Shown here: piece by piece, positions 50,901 through 55,309 of the stretch
Layout: each line of letters starts with the position of its first letter
How positions within the stretch are numbered: the first letter of the stretch is position 1
From: Symsagittifera roscoffensis
Taxonomy: Eukaryota > Xenacoelomorpha > Acoela > Convolutidae
DNA length: 64,000 nucleotides
Reading direction: 5' to 3'
Assembly: GCF_963678635.1 (NCBI RefSeq)
Contig: NC_087063.1
Coordinates: 10,384,386-10,448,385 of the forward strand
Translations under genes and position numbers: made by a program
Notes under the pieces: generated by a model
The model's input: only the letters and a program-made list of their open reading frames with translations
Databases searched by the model: none
What the model was told of the DNA's origin: nothing

Positions 50901-53393
50901 TCTTCGAGCTCTTTTTGGGGTAGTCAGAATTGGCATTGATAAAAATCAACCCTACGCTATAATTCCTCGCACAATTAAAGCTTTAAAGCTTTAAAGTTTT
51001 CAACAAACATCTGAAACGTTTATTACACCGAAGACTTTAGTCAAGGTGTTATGGTATCGTGTAACGGTTTTTTTTAAATGTTGTCTGTTGTCAAGTGTCG
51101 ACAAATAACGTCCACAGTTATCAATTATCATGTGGGCTGGACTATATCGCGCTATGTCACGTGATTGCGTATGTTTGTTTCTTTATTTGTTCATCTTTAT
51201 TTATTTAATTATCTGTTCTTCTATTTATTTAATTATGTTTAGTTTGCTTATATTTATTTATTTATTTATTTATTTATGTATTTATTTATGTATTTATTTA
51301 TTTATTTATGTATTGATTTATTTTTTTATTGCTTATTTATTTATCAGGTGTGTTTTGTTTATTTGTTGATATTTATTTCTATATTTATTTAATTATTCTT
51401 TCTTTCATTTAGTTTTGCTTTTATTATTTATGTATGTGTATTTATTTCATTTATTTATTTTCATTTATTCATATTATGGGTCTGTTTGTTTGGTTATTTG
51501 TTCATATATATTTTTTCATGTCTATTTAATTATTTGTACATTTCACTTTTGCTTTTATATATTTATATATTTATTTATTTATGTATTCATTTATGTATTT
51601 ATTTATTTATTTATGTATTGATTTATTTTTTTATTGCTTATTTATTTATCAGGTGTGTTTTGTTTATTTGTTGATATTTATTTCTATATTTATTTAATTA
51701 TTCTTTCTTTCATTTAGTTTTGCTTTTATTATTTATGTATGTGTATTTATTTAATTCATTTACTTTCATTTATTTATATTATGGGTCTGTTTGTTTGGTT
51801 ATTTGTTCATGAGATATATATTTTTTCATGTTAATTTAATTATTTGTACATTTCAGTTTTGCGTTTATTTATTTATTTATTTATGTATGTATTTATTTAT
51901 TTATGTATTGATTTATTTTTTTATTGTTTATTTATTTATCAGGTGTGTTTTGTTTATTCGTTGATATTTATTGCTATATTTATTTAATTATTTTCTTTCA
52001 TTTAGTTTTGCTTTTATTTATTATTCATGTATGTATTTATTTATTCATTTATTTATTTATGTTTATTTATTTTTGGTTTGTTCCTTCATTTGTTGGTTTG
52101 TTCGTTCATTTATTTATTTATTTAGTTAGCGTCTTTGTTGTTTGATTGTGAAATTTGATGTTTCACTTCTTAGCTATGTAGTTAAAAGCAAAAAATGATT
52201 TTCAATTTATTGTTCTGTTTAGGATATTTTCAGAAAGATCTGTATATCACCAATTAGCGTACAACGATTTACAGGGAACGCTGCCAACGAGATTTGTCCA
52301 CTTGCTTTTGGGTTGCAGCTACATCAAAAATGATTTTAAATTATTTATTTTAAAGATTTATCTATAGTTATATCTGTCCGGTAATTAATTTTCAAATTTG
52401 CTTTTGTATTTCTCAAAAAAGAATTTGTTGGAGCGTGGACTCAATAACGTAAAGCAAAATGTTAAATTTTATGTTACTTCTATTTTCAGTCATGTAATGG
52501 AGCCATTTCGACCCACGGGCATTGCAAATGATGACAACAGTTGCTATCTCAATTCTGTTATTCAGCTTTTGTTGTCAAGCGCTTGCATCAGAGATCGGCT
52601 CAGTAGACTTACTGAATTTGACCATGGTGGCGTGTTAATTTCAACTGTTATTCCATGATCTTTGTCAATATAGCAAAAATTTGACGTATACATGTGTTAG
52701 TACGATTTTTAGCTCTCGAACTGTTATTTCATGATCTTTGCCAATATAGCAAAATTTTGGTGTATACATGTGTTCGTACGATTTTTAGCTCACGAACTGT
52801 TATTTCAGGCCCTTTGTCAATATAGTAAAATTTTGGTGTATACATGTGTTAGTACGATTTTTAGTTCTAGAAGTGTTATTTTATGATCTTCGTTGATATA
52901 TCAAAAATTTAACCTATACATGTGTTAGTACGATTTTTAGTTCTAGAACTGTTATTTCAGGCTCTTTCTCGATATAGCAAAATTTTGGTGTATACATGTA
53001 TTAGTACGATTTTTTGTTCTAGAACTGTTATTCTTCAATTATTAGTTGTTCAAGTTGTTTGGTTTTTGCTTCAGTTTCTATGCCTTCGGTGTATTGCGCG
53101 TAGCGCCTATGTTAAAAATTATAATTTTCAAAAGGCGATATAAAATTAATGTAAATTTTGTAAACTGAATTTCCACCTCTTCAGGGTGCTATAACTGCTC
53201 TTTTGAGGAGTTAAGCTCTCATGTTTTATAGGGTTTCTTGATGTCCACACTGGAGGCACTGACGGGTAAGAATGAAATGAGCAGGATGTGGGTGCATGAG
53301 AGCAGACGAGTCTACAGAGACAAGCTAGTGGACCTCAAAGACATGCAACAGTACGACCTGCTAGAAAAGGAAATCACCAATAAAGTATTCGAC
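232..53393 (+). CDS. DNAH17-like: Axonemal outer-arm dynein heavy chain (DNAH9/11/17 type), partial multi-exon gene
   Basis: The joined exons encode a dynein heavy chain, the ATP-driven minus-end-directed motor of ciliary outer arms. Reading in order: distal tail (exons 1-7), linker (about exons 8-12), AAA1 with Walker A GPAGTGKT and Walker B CFDEFN, AAA2 with GNAGTGKS and ILDGDID, AAA3 with GGSGCGKT and YFVDDMN, then the segment leading to AAA4. Wording such as [48 protein letters not shown] and [11 protein letters not shown] is typical of the DNAH9/11/17 (beta) class and most like DNAH17; assignment within the class is inference. All exon joins keep phase. The 5' third (N-terminus) and AAA4, stalk, AAA5-6 and C-terminus lie outside. 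Introns range from under 200 bp to 13.9 kb. Four exons are present twice in tandem (see 37237-39685). Confidence 0.96.
358..3199. other. Intron with degenerate ~170-bp tandem repeats
   Basis: No coding exon seen. A degenerate tandem array occupies about 780-1760, with a further unit near 2265-2500. A tRNA-like stretch lies at 2169-2237. The part near 2740-3060 carries dispersed-repeat sequence (a motif with 'gaaaaacaccccgatcac') that recurs elsewhere in the window. Confidence 0.6.
780..1760. repeat. Degenerate tandem array, period about 160-176 bp
   Basis: A recurring module reads: 'cccaaccctgtaattggg', a gap with 'ttgcaaatcttgcctcc', 'gactgctcaaatcc', then 'tcgagatatgacgtttttt' and a T/A-rich tail. 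The 'gagata.gac' anchor falls near 825, 1001, 1313, 1482 and 1642, giving spacings of about 160-176 bp, with one truncated unit between 1001 and 1313. Another unit is near 2348. Units are clearly diverged from each other, so the array is old. Confidence 0.8.
3200..3369 (+). CDS. Dynein exon 2 (tail)
   Basis: 170 nt, phase 0 to 2. Contains [12 protein letters not shown] and [12 protein letters not shown], the usual tail wording of this class. The donor is placed at 3370 (GTTAGA) rather than the open-frame end at 3397 because only this join gives [13 protein letters not shown] in frame with the next exon. Confidence 0.9.
3370..4033. other. Intron with a MITE fragment
   Basis: Holds a minus-orientation fragment of the hAT-like MITE family (about 3785-3995) just before the acceptor. 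Nothing else recognised. Confidence 0.6.
3785..3995 (-). mobile_element. Fragment of hAT-like MITE family
   Basis: The stretch with 'ggccaaaaaaggtgttttt', 'ttggcgcgcgctcc' and 'caaagggggcaccctttggg' followed by 'tcggcaggggg' matches, in reverse complement, the body of the complete copy at 14917-15217. Its termini are not preserved. Confidence 0.6.
4034..4250 (+). CDS. Dynein exon 3 (tail)
   Basis: 217 nt, phase 2 to 0; donor GTATGA. Encodes [15 protein letters not shown] and [14 protein letters not shown], matching the tail segment that follows the 'WLRVD' exon in beta-class heavy chains. Confidence 0.93.
4305..4945. mobile_element. 641-bp foldback (long inverted repeat) element
   Basis: The left arm beginning 'atcgattccaggtataag' is the reverse complement of the right arm ending 'cttatacctggaatcgat'. 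Arms of about 300 bp pair almost along their whole length with scattered mismatches and one ~30-bp insertion in the left arm. The centre lies near 4640, around 'gattgccaatatct...agatattggcaatc'. It lies wholly inside an intron. It looks like a foldback MITE; no coding capacity. Confidence 0.85.
5031..5234 (+). CDS. Dynein exon 4 (tail)
   Basis: 68 codons, phase 0 to 0; donor GTGAGT. Encodes [12 protein letters not shown] and [13 protein letters not shown], a well-conserved tail block. Confidence 0.95.
5235..5770. other. Intron with 3' end of a MITE
   Basis: About 5590-5745 resembles the 3' half of the AAGAGTAATGAACG repeat family and ends with its hairpin (ccaactgtctgttgg) and 'ctatgtt'. No exon seen. 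Confidence 0.55.
5771..5969 (+). CDS. Dynein exon 5 (tail)
   Basis: 199 nt, phase 0 to 1; donor GTGTGT at 5970. Encodes [13 protein letters not shown] and WTASKWM. The split codon G+AA makes [12 protein letters not shown] with the next exon, as expected. Confidence 0.93.
5970..10815. other. 4.8-kb intron, mostly unique AT-rich DNA
   Basis: Contains an (AG)n microsatellite at 7475-7512, a tRNA-like sequence on the minus strand near 7925-8010, and a ~50-bp segment (8433-8483) shared with 58132-58180. No coding exon recognised; the small open frame at 10331-10555 resembles no family I know. Confidence 0.6.
7475..7512. repeat. (AG)n microsatellite
   Basis: An uninterrupted run of 19 AG units, read directly. 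Confidence 0.98.
10816..11010 (+). CDS. Dynein exon 6 (tail)
   Basis: 195 nt, phase 1 to 1; donor GTACGT. Encodes [19 protein letters not shown] and [10 protein letters not shown]. The split codon C+AG gives ELM-QATGVR with exon 7. Confidence 0.95.
11240..11696 (+). CDS. Dynein exon 7 (tail)
   Basis: 457 nt, the longest exon in the window, phase 1 to 2. Encodes [32 protein letters not shown] and [20 protein letters not shown]. The first of these is the wording that favours DNAH17 over DNAH9 and DNAH11. Confidence 0.97.
11697..12253. other. Intron, nothing recognised
   Basis: AT-rich sequence with a small direct repeat of 'tttttcgaaagaatatatat' near 11920-11960. No exon or known element seen. 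The acceptor at its end (ttcaag) is a less usual AAG type, supported by frame and homology. Confidence 0.6.
12254..12500 (+). CDS. Dynein exon 8 (tail/linker)
   Basis: 247 nt, phase 2 to 0; donor GTAAGT. Encodes [20 protein letters not shown] followed by [14 protein letters not shown], near-invariant in axonemal heavy chains just before the linker. Confidence 0.97.
12729..12845 (+). CDS. Dynein exon 9 (linker)
   Basis: 39 codons, phase 0 to 0; donor GTGTGT. Encodes [14 protein letters not shown] and MVSKDSEEM; joins [12 protein letters not shown] of the next exon as in the family. Confidence 0.93.
12846..13922. other. Intron with MITE copies
   Basis: About 12990-13190 and 13240-13718 both belong to the AAGAGTAATGAACG repeat family; the second ends in its hairpin and 'ctatgtt'. 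No exon seen. Confidence 0.6.
13240..13718 (+). mobile_element. MITE-like repeat copy (AAGAGTAATGAACG family)
   Basis: Begins 'agtcgatgaacgttg...tataggtcgcgatg' and ends 'attcattgactcttccaac' plus hairpin and 'ggctatgtt', with the family interior (aaagtgtaaaagtc, gttcgacttc, tattgatccagctttctc) in between. The termini are degenerate. Confidence 0.7.
13923..14108 (+). CDS. Dynein exon 10 (linker)
   Basis: 62 codons, phase 0 to 0; donor GTAAAT. Encodes [12 protein letters not shown] and [19 protein letters not shown] of the linker. Confidence 0.96.
14109..14457. other. Short intron, nothing recognised
   Basis: 349 bp of AT-rich sequence between linker exons; no repeat or exon identified. Confidence 0.6.
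14458..14661 (+). CDS. Dynein exon 11 (linker)
   Basis: 68 codons, phase 0 to 0. Encodes [20 protein letters not shown] and [16 protein letters not shown], a hallmark block shortly before AAA1. Confidence 0.97.
14662..15331. other. Intron containing a complete MITE
   Basis: Almost half of this intron is the hAT-like MITE at 14917-15217. The rest is unremarkable AT-rich sequence. Confidence 0.7.
14917..15217. mobile_element. hAT-like MITE, ~301 bp, most complete copy
   Basis: Left end CAGAGGCGGATTTAG; right end, reverse-complemented, CAGGGGTGGATCTAA. They share the imperfect 15-bp terminal inverted repeat CAGRGGYGGATYTAR. The CAGGGGTGG start recalls hAT superfamily termini. No convincing 8-bp target duplication is visible, and there is no coding capacity. 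GC-richer than its surroundings. Related fragments lie near 3785, 41425 and 44575. Confidence 0.7.
15332..15492 (+). CDS. Dynein exon 12 (linker to AAA1)
   Basis: 161 nt, phase 0 to 2; acceptor tgatgatttag, donor GTGTGC. No internal ATG. The open frame reads [19 protein letters not shown] and [20 protein letters not shown], followed by ITPLTDR, the segment directly before AAA1. Confidence 0.96.
15493..15925. other. Intron, nothing recognised
   Basis: 433 bp AT-rich; no repeat or exon identified. Confidence 0.6.
15926..16105 (+). CDS. Dynein exon 13: AAA1 Walker A
   Basis: 180 nt, phase 2 to 2. Encodes [17 protein letters not shown], the P-loop GPAGTGKT at 15981-16004, then [21 protein letters not shown]1 is the main ATP hydrolysis site of dynein; all Walker A residues are intact. 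Confidence 0.98.
16106..16612. other. Intron with possible MITE end
   Basis: Near 16375-16430, 'ctcctcggtaaaaccttaaatccgcgc' resembles the right end of the hAT-like MITE. Nothing else recognised. Confidence 0.4.
16613..16694 (+). CDS. Dynein exon 14: AAA1 Walker B
   Basis: 82 nt, phase 2 to 0, no ATG. Encodes [16 protein letters not shown] and [11 protein letters not shown]. The Walker B Asp-Glu pair (FDEF) is intact, so AAA1 should be able to hydrolyse ATP. Confidence 0.97.
16860..17245 (+). mobile_element. MITE-like repeat copy, 5' end diverged
   Basis: Family interior (ggaaggcaaattctactcc, gtgtaaaagtcactaaaaac, ttgatccagttttctc) ends in 'gttcattgactctttccaac', a hairpin and 'ggctatatt'. 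The 5' terminus cannot be placed. Confidence 0.65.
17364..17611 (+). CDS. Dynein exon 15 (AAA1)
   Basis: 248 nt, phase 0 to 2. Encodes [19 protein letters not shown] and [20 protein letters not shown] of the AAA1 large domain. The split codon CA+G gives [12 protein letters not shown] with exon 16. Confidence 0.98.
17806..18017 (+). CDS. Dynein exon 16 (AAA1 small domain)
   Basis: 212 nt, phase 2 to 1. Encodes [19 protein letters not shown] and [17 protein letters not shown]. The donor at 18018 (GTCCGG) is weak-looking, but it is required for the join [11 protein letters not shown]. Confidence 0.95.
18307..18509 (+). CDS. Dynein exon 17: AAA2 Walker A
   Basis: 203 nt, phase 1 to 0. Encodes [17 protein letters not shown] and [17 protein letters not shown]; the P-loop GNAGTGKS is at 18483-18506. 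The next dynein exon is 13.9 kb away, beyond the pyruvate carboxylase gene. Confidence 0.98.
19417..19858 (+). mobile_element. MITE-like repeat copy with both ends
   Basis: Starts AAGAGTGATGAACG and ends CGTTCATTACTCTT at 19837, followed by the hairpin ccaactgtcaattgg. One mismatch between the two termini. The interior carries 'aaaggcaaactccactatcg'. Confidence 0.8.
20090..20445 (-). mobile_element. MITE-like repeat copy, minus orientation
   Basis: In reverse complement it reads 'gtcaatggacgtagtgaag', 'gatattttgcggtttgtc', 'aaaggaaggcaaattacgc', 'ttgatccaaatttctc', the same order as the + copies. Ends are diverged. Confidence 0.6.
20551..20727. repeat. 92-bp tandem duplication upstream of pyruvate carboxylase
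   Basis: 'tttgactgttcg' starts at 20551 and again at 20643, followed in both by similar text. Each copy holds ggatcacgtgcaa or ggatcatgtgcaa (CACGTG E-box in the first). Being 180-350 bp before the ATG, it may be part of the nested gene's promoter; that role is inference. Confidence 0.7.
20889..20903 (+). promoter_or_regulatory. Possible 3' splice site in the 5'UTR of pyruvate carboxylase
   Basis: 'gattttcag' ends 8 nt before the start ATG. It fits an acceptor of a 5'UTR intron, which would argue against a simple processed retrocopy. The donor was not located. Confidence 0.35.
20904..24596 (+). CDS. PC: Pyruvate carboxylase, mitochondrial (intronless, complete)
   Basis: A 1230-residue enzyme that uses ATP and bicarbonate to carboxylate pyruvate to oxaloacetate in the mitochondrial matrix (anaplerosis, gluconeogenesis). 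Residues 1 to about 80 are Ser/Arg/Asn-rich and poor in acidic residues, fitting a mitochondrial presequence. The biotin carboxylase domain starts near 84 ([14 protein letters not shown]), with the glycine-rich ATP loop GGGGRGM near 244 and [15 protein letters not shown] near 371. The carboxyltransferase domain starts near 615 ([16 protein letters not shown]), with IKDMSG near 789 (candidate carbamylated Lys790) and metal-binding HTH near 820-822. The biotin carrier domain has AMKM with biotinyl Lys near 1196. All key residues are intact and there is no frameshift. It sits in one dynein intron on the same strand. Somewhat longer than vertebrate forms, mainly at the N-terminus. Confidence 0.98.
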   Translation: MIGFFSVAGGVKNGSFSPINRLLRSSSSKHQCSRFNSNLPTSIALRSKLANRNNQSLLYIEPYSRNVFILNNYSSDTANLKPIKKLLVANRGEIAVRVFRACAELDIKTVAIYSQQDQKQVHRLKADEAFLIGKGLAPVQAYLNIPEIVELAVKNKVDAIHPGYGFLSERSEFAKACVNAGITFVGPSPDTVAKMGDKVEARKIAQLAGVPCVPGTDTPLESFEEAAEFCKTIDFPIMLKAAFGGGGRGMRIVRSMDELEESFTRASSEALAAFGNGSMFIEKLVGNPRHIEIQVMGDKYGNIVHLLERDCSLQRRHQKLIEIAPAMNLDPMTLSTMWADAVKIAKSVNYENAGTVEFLYDQDTQKHYFIEVNARLQVEHTVTEEVTGIDLVQTQIKVSEGHSLDSLKINQNQIKAHGVAIQCRITSEDPGKDFQPDTGRIEIFRSGEGMGIRLDSASAFAGAIISPHYDSLLMKVIAHGRDHHATIAKMQRSLREFRIRGVKTNIPFLLNVLEHPRFQNASIDTKFIDTDSARLFKFPKSKDRASKLLKYLGDVAVNGTQNPGGTSLKPSEVDPIIPHVDSSHQIPQGWRDVLLAKGPEGFAKQVREHEGLLLMDTTFRDAHQSLLATRVRTVDLKKIAPYVAHNFANLYSLENWGGATYDVSMRFLNECPWERLEELRELIPNIPFQMLLRGANGVGYTSYADNVIYKFCDLAHKSGLDIFRVFDSLNYLPSLLLGIDAAGAAGGVVEAAMCYTGDVVNPRANKYNLDYYMKMAETLVKSGAHILTIKDMSGVLKPNGAHMLVGALRKEFPNMPIHIHTHDTAGAGVASMLACAEAGADIVDVAVDSMSGMTSQPSMGAIVAAVDKTDQSTGLNLENVSEYSSYWEQTRNLYAPFECATTMKSGNADVYQNEIPGGQYTNLQFQAFSLGLASQFEQVKKVYADANLLLGDLVKVTPSSKMVGDLAQFMVQNNLTVEDVENKADELSFPKSVVEFMQGQLGQPLGGFPEPLRTKVLKGLPKMEKRPGEVLEPVNFEKMREELKEKWEFADEITDKDVMSYILYPAVTDTFKKNVDKFGPVSCLETRQFFIGPKIGEEFNVEIEHGKILSIKLLSVGELDKVLGQREVFFELNGQLRSIIVKDNQAQASISHHPKAREGVKGSIGAPMPGQVLDVKVKAGQEVKKNDPLAVLSAMKMEMVVSSPVDGVVKSVEISPGMNLEGHDLLMEIE
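24874..24932 (+). terminator. Candidate polyadenylation signals of pyruvate carboxylase
   Basis: AATAAA at 24874-24879 and 24927-24932 lie about 280-335 bp after the stop codon. Another AATAAA overlaps the stop itself (24592). No long A tract follows, so there is no sign of a retroposed poly(A) tail. Confidence 0.5.
25880..28510. repeat. Diverged direct duplication of a ~1.2-1.4-kb segment
   Basis: Blocks occur in the same order in both halves: 'tcaattaatc', 'gcgaaggaata', 'cgacttttcaacgag', 'catttcgtctgttta', 'cacgaaaaacgtgatcg', 'cttcgactggagcaa' and 'gaaaacgttctatc.tagaaccac.tatctgg'. First copy about 25880-27310, second about 27320-28510. Parts also resemble 57660-57960. The strongest similarity, on the minus strand, is in the final ~250 bp of each half. 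Confidence 0.7.
30221..30257. repeat. (AAT)n microsatellite
   Basis: A run of 'ataat' triplets with one interruption ('caatc'), read directly. Confidence 0.95.
31801..32245 (+). mobile_element. MITE-like repeat copy inside tandem copy 1
   Basis: Starts with a perfect AAGAGTAATGAACG and ends 'ggttattactcttttccaat' with a degenerate hairpin. The interior is typical (tataggtcttgctg, aacttta.ctattgatccag). It ends about 210 bp before dynein exon 18. The duplicate lies at 36584-37028. Confidence 0.8.
32454..32717 (+). CDS. Dynein exon 18: AAA2 Walker B (copy 1)
   Basis: 88 codons, phase 0 to 0; donor GTGGAG. Encodes [16 protein letters not shown] and [16 protein letters not shown], then LNTVMDDNK, the AAA2 Walker B segment. 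Confidence 0.98.
32949..33170 (+). CDS. Dynein exon 19 (AAA2, copy 1)
   Basis: 74 codons, phase 0 to 0. Encodes [20 protein letters not shown] and [19 protein letters not shown], nearly invariant in AAA2. Confidence 0.98.
33171..33621. other. Intron, nothing recognised (also 37954-38404)
   Basis: AT-rich; no repeat or exon identified. Confidence 0.6.
33622..34059 (+). CDS. Dynein exon 20 (AAA2 end to AAA3, copy 1)
   Basis: 146 codons, phase 0 to 0. Starts [17 protein letters not shown]. Includes [20 protein letters not shown] and [12 protein letters not shown], the AAA2-AAA3 connection. An upstream ATG inside the exon is not a start. Confidence 0.97.
34060..34590. other. Intron with dispersed repeat (also 38843-39373)
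   Basis: About 34260-34520 resembles 48240-48480 (shared 'cagagagtaaaaacct', 'ttattgtccaaa'), so it is a second copy of an unnamed repeat. No exon. Confidence 0.55.
34591..34902 (+). CDS. Dynein exon 21: AAA3 Walker A and B (copy 1)
   Basis: 104 codons, phase 0 to 0; donor GTAAGT. Encodes P-loop GGSGCGKT (34681-34704), [19 protein letters not shown] and [14 protein letters not shown]3 binds and hydrolyses ATP in a regulatory role in dyneins. Confidence 0.98.
34903..35729. other. Intron up to the duplication junction
   Basis: About 35510-35719 is the 5' and middle part of a MITE copy that is cut off by the junction; the same MITE runs on past 40502 in copy 2. 35720-35729 is the 10-bp junction filler. 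Confidence 0.7.
36584..37028 (+). mobile_element. MITE-like repeat copy inside tandem copy 2
   Basis: Duplicate of 31801-32245 created by the segmental duplication, not an independent insertion. Confidence 0.85.
37237..37500 (+). CDS. Dynein exon 18 repeated (copy 2)
   Basis: Identical to 32454-32717. It could splice in frame after 34902 or after 18509 (all phase 0). Confidence 0.9.
37732..37953 (+). CDS. Dynein exon 19 repeated (copy 2)
   Basis: Identical to 32949-33170; splice sites intact. Confidence 0.9.
38405..38842 (+). CDS. Dynein exon 20 repeated (copy 2)
   Basis: Identical to 33622-34059; splice sites intact. Confidence 0.9.
39374..39685 (+). CDS. Dynein exon 21 repeated (copy 2)
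   Basis: Identical to 34591-34902, with P-loop at 39464-39487. It precedes exon 22 at 45002 and joins it as [16 protein letters not shown]. Confidence 0.9.
41425..41520 (-). mobile_element. hAT-like MITE fragment
   Basis: 'caaagggggactctttggtt' and 'gagggtcgagtccctaaatt' followed by 'cgcccccc' match, in reverse complement, the GC-rich left end of the copy at 14917-15217. Confidence 0.55.
41954..41984. repeat. Poly(T) tract, 31 bp
   Basis: Homopolymer read directly. It could be the reversed poly(A) tail of a retroposed sequence lying to its right, but no such body is recognisable. Confidence 0.95.
42000..42860. repeat. Tandem array, period 172-176 bp, 4-5 units
   Basis: The anchor 'atcgatag' followed by 'ccaggttgtaggaaactccc' occurs at 42236, 42412, 42584 and 42756, giving periods of 176, 172 and 172. 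Each unit runs 'aaaaactacccgtccagatt', 'ttaagggtttaatcgata', 'caagcggctggtcc', 'ggggaagagctata', 'cacttaggaaaa'. A truncated unit starts near 42000. Units are about 85-90% alike by eye. Confidence 0.92.
44500..44515. repeat. Poly(C) tract
   Basis: A run of 16 C, read directly. It is a likely spot for sequencing-length error. Confidence 0.9.
44575..44862. mobile_element. hAT-like MITE relative with internal inverted repeat
   Basis: The arm 44594-44673 (ttttggtctggtttttgaaa ... aacagggtctttttactgc) is the reverse complement of 44705-44785. The right end 'cccctaaatccgtccgtga' resembles the family terminus. About 80-bp arms form a hairpin with a 30-bp loop. Confidence 0.65.
45002..45172 (+). CDS. 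Dynein exon 22 (AAA3)
   Basis: 57 codons, phase 0 to 0; donor GTAATG. Encodes [34 protein letters not shown] and [18 protein letters not shown], the AAA3 sensor region. Confidence 0.98.
45173..45806. other. Intron, nothing recognised
   Basis: Holds a poly(G) run ('ccatggggggggggg', near 45280). No repeat family or exon identified. Confidence 0.55.
45807..45912 (+). CDS. Dynein exon 23 (AAA3)
   Basis: 106 nt, phase 0 to 1; donor GTAAGT. Encodes [20 protein letters not shown] and [15 protein letters not shown]. Splits codon A+GT to join [10 protein letters not shown]. Confidence 0.97.
46647..47003 (+). mobile_element. MITE-like repeat copy interrupted by a second copy
   Basis: Starts 'aagagtaatgaac', follows the family order to 'tcaatcataaattgttc', then breaks off exactly where the next AAGAGTAATGAACG begins. 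Confidence 0.75.
47004..47482 (+). mobile_element. MITE-like repeat, best-preserved copy
   Basis: Perfect 14-bp terminal inverted repeats: AAGAGTAATGAACG at 47004-47017 and CGTTCATTACTCTT at 47445-47458. After the right end comes 'tt', then the perfect 15-bp palindrome ccaactgtcagttgg (47461-47475) and 'ctatgtt', a 3' extension seen in most copies. No coding capacity. Copies near 5600, 13240, 16860, 19417, 20090(-), 31801, 40290, 46647, 48980 and 55310-55960 share its interior. Confidence 0.85.
48495..48628 (+). CDS. Dynein exon 24 (AAA3 end)
   Basis: 134 nt, phase 1 to 0. Encodes [20 protein letters not shown] followed by DLSNVFQ, conserved throughout axonemal dyneins. Confidence 0.98.
51170..52130. 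repeat. TTTA-rich region with ~300-bp higher-order repeats
   Basis: Mostly (TTTA)n/(TTTG)n. Superimposed is a longer unit containing 'attgcttatttatttatcag' and 'gtgtgttttgtttatt', recurring near 51330, 51635 and 51930, so the period is about 290-307 bp. Long open frames here encode only Tyr/Leu/Ile/Phe-rich low-complexity text and are not genes. Confidence 0.9.
52497..52640 (+). pseudogene. Ubiquitin-specific-protease-like (C19) Cys-box fragment
   Basis: The open frame from the ATG at 52497 reads [20 protein letters not shown] followed by [15 protein letters not shown]. It resembles the catalytic Cys box of USP deubiquitinases (G-x-x-N-x-G-N-T-C-Y-x-N-S). The Cys and the preceding Asn are present, but the usual Gly before Asn is Asp. 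An acceptor-like 'ctattttcag' ends at 52489. No His/Asp box or further domain is seen; a 76-bp tandem array follows directly. It may be an exon of a nested gene, a pseudogene fragment or transposon cargo. Confidence 0.45.
52643..53033. repeat. 76-bp tandem array, 5 full units
   Basis: 'aactgttatt' (one variant aagtgttatt) starts at 52643, 52719, 52795, 52871, 52947 and 53023, exactly 76 bp apart every time. Each unit holds 'tatagcaaaattttggtgta', 'tacatgtgttagtacg' and 'atttttagttctaga'. The constant spacing with base changes but no indels is notable. Confidence 0.97.
53232..53393 (+). CDS. Dynein exon 25 (AAA3 to AAA4 linker), last in window
   Basis: 54 codons, phase 0 to 0; donor GTAAGT. 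Encodes [20 protein letters not shown] and ends [13 protein letters not shown]4 and the stalk must lie beyond the window. Confidence 0.96.
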
Positions 53394-53924
53394 GTAAGTC
53401 CAATTTTCAGCTTAGTCAAAAGAGAGTCATCTATTTACTCTGAACCAATTATATTGTACGGAGCTGATTTAAATTATCCGGATAAAACCGACTTCCTCTT
53501 AGTTGGTCTCGAATATTTGTTGTCAAAAAATGCGATAATTTACAAAATTTGGATTGCCATATATCAATATTAAGTGCGATTTGATCCGAATTAAATTGAA
53601 CAATTAATTTGCCTCAATTCACTTTGGAATATTATGAGTGCGGGAACTTTCGCAGCATTAATTCGCTTTTTGAAATTATCAAAATTATCAACTATTAACA
53701 AGAACATCCAATCGCGTTGGGCATACTTCCTTGACAATCCGAAGATTTGCGAATCGATACTCAGAGACGCAGTCAACTTTTACTAAATTGGCTCGAATAA
53801 AAAAACCATCATAAGCAGATATATTCCGCAATTTTTTTGAAAGCCGGAACAAAAATGATGACGACAAAACTTGTTTAGAATTCTAACCGAATTGATACGA
53901 GTTGCAATTTTTTGCGAAGTTCGG

Positions 53925-54350
53925 GCCCAAAATCTTACCCCAAAACCGATCATTTTCGGTTTTTTAGTCAATGAAAAGTTACACCAGAATTATCGAATCA
54001 ATTGCTGCCAAAACCATAGCAAATTGAGTTTCTTAGGTACTCAAACAAAATTTTAAGAAAAGTATAATTTTCCAAATTTTGTTTAACTATATTTCTTATT
54101 TGTTTGATAGCCAAAAGTGTCGTTTTTACCAATTAAAACACCCATTATTTCTCTAGAAACCAATTTTAAACGTTTCGCTCAAAAGTATCGGGATTATACC
54201 CTTCTTAGATTTGTTTGACTACAAAAGGCTCAGTTTGATATAGCTTTGACAGCAATTGATTCGGTAGTTCTTGCTTCGGCAGACATCAATTAATTGGGCA
54301 TAATTTTTCATTGACTAAAAAGCCAAAAAGAATCGGTTGTGGGGTAAAAT
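53925..54350. mobile_element. Foldback element, ~120-bp arms
   Basis: The left arm (about 53931-54050: 'cttaccccaaaaccgatc', 'ttttttagtcaatgaaaa', 'cgaatcaattgctgcc') is the reverse complement of the right arm (about 54220-54345). Inner and outer limits are approximate. Distinct in sequence from the foldback at 4305. Confidence 0.75.
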
Positions 54351-55309
54351 ATTCATCATTTTTTGTCTAAACTCAATTCAACTTGAGTAAAACTTGAAAA
54401 TTACAACGCATTTTTCCCAAGTTTTAATTTTCAAGTTTTTTTCGAGATAACTGAAATCAGCAATGTATGATGAGACATTGATTAAAATGACAGAAAATAA
54501 AAAGCCACAGGGATGAAATATTGAGATAAAAGTTATCATGATATAAATAGCCGGAAAAACCCCAGTTAGGTTATTTAACAGCAGTTGCCATTAAAGTAAA
54601 AGCATTCTTTATGTAACTAAGCATCAGTTATTTTTTGCAAAAGCATTTATCAATACAGAATGTTTTTCAATACAAAAAATTCAAGCTAAAATTTTAATAT
54701 TTATGTAGAGCCGGTATTGTAAAATGACCTTATTCTATACGGATTAGCAAAAAAAACGGAGTTGAAAACATAAAAAATTCTCAAAATCTAGTTTTTCGCA
54801 TTCTGTTCAATTTAAAGATAACATATTATTTCAGAAAAATTGAAAAAGATCGAGTTCTATTCAAGCTAAAACGTTTTGTTTACGATTTAACGAAAAAATA
54901 AATTGAGCAGGTAATTTAGAAAAAGACACCATGAACTGCGTAATATCAAATTAAGAAAATTTTTAGTTCTAAGTCACGAAAATTATAGGAAAACATACGT
55001 AGAGTAGAAAAAAGGTACTTCAACTAAACTAAGAAAAAGTTGTACGACAAAAAATCTCTGTTAGATCGATGACGGTAATGACAGTCATCGATGACGGTAA
55101 TGACAATTTCTTATAACAGTCAGGTTAATTTATAAAGGGTTTTAAATTTGTTGAGGCTCAAATTTTTTGTGATATGATATTTGATTTACTTTTAAATTCA
55201 GTTCATTGCTTTTGTGAAAAAGAAAGCAAAATCCACTATCAAACTGAAAAAGTGAAAAATTACAAAAAAGTGATGTACTCCTAGTCCCGAAAGTGGATTG
55301 TATTTTTTA

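Larger units (their letters stand above)
48629..53231. other. 4.6-kb intron with simple and tandem repeats and a USP-like fragment
   Basis: Starts with a (CA)-rich stretch (48644-48690), then a MITE-related segment (about 48970-49420), a TTTA-rich tandem region (51170-52130), a USP-like open frame (52497-52640) and a 76-bp array (52643-53033). A C run (49855-49865) and a G run near 50575 also occur. Confidence 0.65.

Noticed and set aside
51130-52145. Open frames of 60-80 residues encoding Tyr/Leu/Ile/Phe-rich peptides
   Set aside because: They are translations of TTTA/TTTG simple repeats and overlap each other in different frames.
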